Source: Enoplosus armatus
Taxonomy: Eukaryota; Chordata; Actinopteri; Centrarchiformes; Enoplosidae
Assembly: GCF_043641665.1 (NCBI RefSeq)
Contig: NC_092196.1
Location: 20,745,192-20,809,191, forward strand
Direction of reading: 5' to 3'
Length of the DNA stretch: 64,000 nucleotides
Shown: positions 56,692-64,000 of the stretch, in pieces
How the letters are laid out: the number at the start of each line of letters is the position of its first letter
How positions within the stretch are numbered: position 1 is the first letter of the stretch
The notes under the pieces: generated by a model
Seen by the model: the letters and a program-made list of their open reading frames with translations, nothing else
Told to the model about the DNA's origin: nothing
The model's database searches: none
Program-made: the position numbers and the translations under genes

Positions 56692-59221
56692 CGGAGGAGG
56701 AGCGTGAGCGCAAAACAAGGAGGACGTGTGTGACGCTGTGGGAAATATAGGAAAATGACGGACCCTGTTTTTCAGATTAACTGACATCACCCACAAGTAA
56801 CTGTCAGTAGCTGAGAGAATGGGACGAATTCTTCAGATGGTAATTCATCAGAATTTCCACCAGCCTGTTAAACTGGATTTCCCCGTGATATGAATGCAGC
56901 AGAATTGTATGAAGGTTATTCCTCTGAAAGGTTTGGTTTTCAAATTAAAAGCACTTCCACCCTCTTAAACAGCAGTGCAGATGTGTTGGTGCTGCAGCTG
57001 CAGATTAAGTTGTTGTGAAGGTTATTGGTGTTGACCACTGATGTATAATACTGACGCATTATAATTATAAAAGCTCTTTAATGTCTCGTGTGTTTGTCTG
57101 AACTGAATCAAACATTTTTCCTGACTGCTAGCTCAGTTTGGCTGTTACAGCAGACATTTATCTGCAGTTTGAAACAGAACACTTATCTCCTACAGCACAG
57201 TTTCCCCAACATGGTTGCATTCTTTCTACAGCATTTGAATTCTTTAAAACTTGCAATATGAATGGACCCCTTAACCATTAGTGTAACCACCTATAACCAC
57301 CTATAAACTGCATCTCCTTCATCCTTCATCTTAGAAATACTTCCTAAGATGAAGGACTAATGTGGCAGTTCAGGACCGTATTGGGCATTGTAACAAATTC
57401 AGGGTTTTATATCTTTAAATACAGTTTAATCTGTGTTAAGTTATCGTTCAACACTCTCCAAAGCCAAACAGAAAGAGACAGTCACTCTTAACTTTCATGA
57501 GACGGATGATTTTCTGGTGACATGAGCTCAAGCTCTGTTTTAAATTCTGGTGTAAACTATTTGATTTGATGCTTCTCGGTGCTCTTATTGTTTTTCATTT
57601 GGGAGCAGGTTGACAAGTAAACCTTTGAATTGTACATTAATCATCGTTCCACCTGTATGAGGACATATTTTGTGATACAAACAGTAACTCTGGATTTATT
57701 GCTTTATTTGGATTTGGACACATTTGCTAGGCAACAGATTTACATAAAAAACAACAACATACTAAAGACTTGAACTTGGGCTTTCACACATACTGTAGTC
57801 GTGGATTACTGGCCTCATCTGAACTGAAATAAGGCTTACAGACGATGGACTGCACTCATCACACCTGTTAGTGTGTCCTGTTACAAATGCAAACAGTTCC
57901 CTTTCAGTGGTAAAATACTTTTACTGTATTAAAAAAAAACAAAAAAAACTACAACATCAGCACGACAGTGGTTCACTAGTGGAAAGTTAAAGGATCATGT
58001 CAGTGTTTTACTATGTTTTAGATCATTCACCACAATCACATACACTTTATATCTCACCGCCATCTTTCAAAGCAGATTGTTTTTGATTCATGTAGTTTAT
58101 CAACCTTACAGGCAGCAGTTCCATCACTACTTTAAACTTCACTGAGTTCAGTTACATCCTGTCTGCTCATGTATGTTACTCGTTAGTGGAAATGAAGTGC
58201 AGACTTTTCCCTCCTGCTGCTGTGATGGATTGTCTCCAGCCAGATGTCTAAGCTAAAACTGGTCTCATACAATAAAGGTTTTTAGAGCCTAACAGAAGAA
58301 AGGTTGGAAGTTGCCAAAACTATTAGCATTCATCCTCTGGCAAGCATGAATATCCACACACGTCATGGCACTCTAGACTCTGGAAAATATGTGTTGACCC
58401 AAAGGTCTTTGGACTGTTGGTCAAACAAGACATCTGATGACATCACCGTGGCTTCTTTTTTCACTGTTTTCTGATGTTTTATAGACAAATTATTAAATCA
58501 AGAAAATAATTGATTACAGAACAGTTTAATAGATTATGAAAAGAATTGTTAGCTGCAGTCCTATAACAAACACACTAATAATTAAGCCATTCATAGAACC
58601 TTAGACTGGTAGTTGTGCTAAAAAGGTCATGAAGTCATTAAAATCAAAAGTGTATGTGAATGTGATCTAAATGTCACGGCAACCTGCCTGATAGATTTGT
58701 TTCAGTGGACATTTTAACCTGATGTTGGCACTAATGAAAAGGTCAAGGCCACTGAAAACATTAGGGTTCATCCTCTGGGGAGCATGTACAGAAGACGTCA
58801 TGGTAATCTGGGGAGTTTGTTGCAGAGATGTCTTGGAAGGAGCCAACCAACATCTTCTGCAAACATCTGAAACACTACAGCTTTGAATGTGATTTGTAGT
58901 AAATGGACAAAAAAAAAAATTCCAAAACCCCAGAATGATCCTTTAACTCATGTAACCTCCAGGCTGCTCCACCGTCAGCGCTGACAGACTGGAACTCCCT
59001 CGGCCTCCGTTCCATTCACAACCAGCAGTTAAGAAGACTGACCTGTAGCCTGTTGTGTTGTAACTTGGCATAGTAAAGAATGAACCGCACAGTTTCAAAC
59101 ATTCATATCTGCAGGTTGAAACACAAAACACTTATCTCCTAAGGCACGGTTTTCCCAATCTTGTTTGAAAGCTCTTTGCGTAAGCGACGAGCAATAAGTG
59201 GCTTTGTTGTCTGTCCGGGTC
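56692..59221. other. Convergent spacer between anapc2 and the rab35-like gene
   Basis: An ATTAAA at 56944-56949 on the plus strand, 250 bases after the anapc2 stop, is a likely poly(A) signal. On the minus strand, AATAAA words at 57695-57700 and 57703-57708 (TTTATT on plus) could end the rab35-like transcript after a 1.5 kb 3' UTR. Degenerate repeats lie at about 58290-58385, 58395-58560 and 58690-58850. No coding exon is seen. Confidence 0.65.
56944..56949 (+). terminator. Candidate poly(A) signal of anapc2
   Basis: ATTAAA, 253 bases past the stop codon. It is the first canonical or near-canonical signal after the gene. Confidence 0.5.
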
Positions 59222-63460
<4,239 letters not shown>

Positions 63461-64000
63461 TTGGATGCCCTCTTACTGAATTCCCAAGTAAAATCAGTTT
63501 CATAGGAGGAGGAGGTGATGTCCCTTATCTCCCCAGTGTTTGTTTTTCCACCTTTCAATGCTACGAGCTCAGAGTAGAACAAGAGTTTGACTAAAGATCA
63601 CAGGCATTCCCACGCCAATAAGAAGACATTTCCAGTTGAATTTCTGCACTTTTTAGTTTTGGTGTATCCTTGAGTTTCAGTTCAGATGTTCACGTTATTG
63701 TATTTGGTGTCAAAGTGAAACCACAAAAATGAAGCGTTTCTGCATTCATGATTCATGCTTGACGGTGGAGGGAGAACGCATGGTTCCACCTTAGTTCCAG
63801 TTCCACCCAAATGACACTCCTGCAGGGGATTTCCAACTTGTGACGACTCAAGACTTTTACATTCACTTATTGATTTTTAAATTCACAGTTCTGTCAGTGC
63901 AGTGTGGACACTCCCTCCTCTCTCCTTTGGATGCAGTCCCACATTGAATGCAACGTCTTAACGGGGGTCTATGCATTTAAACACTGAAAGTCACACGTCT
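63461..64000. other. 5' flank of the rab35-like gene
   Basis: The region upstream of the start codon to the window end; it should include the 5' UTR and promoter. No clear TATA box or other gene is seen. Confidence 0.5.

Noticed and set aside
56260..56796. 178-codon minus-strand frame over the end of anapc2
   Set aside because: It crosses two exons and a CA repeat of anapc2 and shows no recognisable domain.

Overview
This window is nuclear DNA from a ray-finned fish, most likely a percomorph teleost. The evidence is five multi-exon vertebrate genes with GT-AG introns and near-human protein sequences, very dense (GT)n/(CA)n microsatellites, and many degenerate short interspersed elements of the kinds common in spiny-rayed fish. 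There are no operons, prokaryotic genes or CRISPR arrays, and I recognise no intact transposon ORF. All five coding models were assembled by hand from splice sites and reading frame; every model closes in frame.

Layout: (1) 720-30657 (+), xylt1, peptide O-xylosyltransferase 1, 11 exons, 935 codons, with large repeat-rich introns. (2) 30658-38210, a repeat-bearing stretch where xylt1 and kat8 converge. (3) 38211-42842 (-), kat8 (MOF), a MYST histone acetyltransferase, 11 exons, 495 codons. (4) 43805-48366 (-), rnf25, an RWD/RING-H2 ubiquitin ligase, 10 exons, 481 codons. (5) 48367-50155, the head-to-head spacer of rnf25 and anapc2; it holds a repeated block with CTCF-like and ETS-like motifs. 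(6) 50156-56691 (+), anapc2, the cullin subunit of the anaphase-promoting complex, 14 exons, 826 codons. (7) 59222-63460 (-), a Rab35-family small GTPase, 6 exons, 209 codons, convergent with anapc2.

The genes do not form one pathway. Their products act in Golgi proteoglycan synthesis (xylt1), chromatin acetylation (kat8), ubiquitin signalling (rnf25, anapc2) and endosomal traffic (rab35-like). From general knowledge, human XYLT1 and KAT8 are both on chromosome 16, while RNF25, ANAPC2 and RAB35 are on other chromosomes. The block is therefore probably a fish-lineage gene order with a partly conserved xylt1/kat8 linkage.

I found no convincing new biological system. The items most worth a second look are the repeated CTCF-like/ETS-like block between rnf25 and anapc2, a GC-AG intron and an in-frame nine-base coding minisatellite in anapc2, a foldback element in xylt1 intron 4, an asymmetric hairpin in a short rnf25 intron, and a competing splice acceptor in rnf25 that would give an immediate stop.
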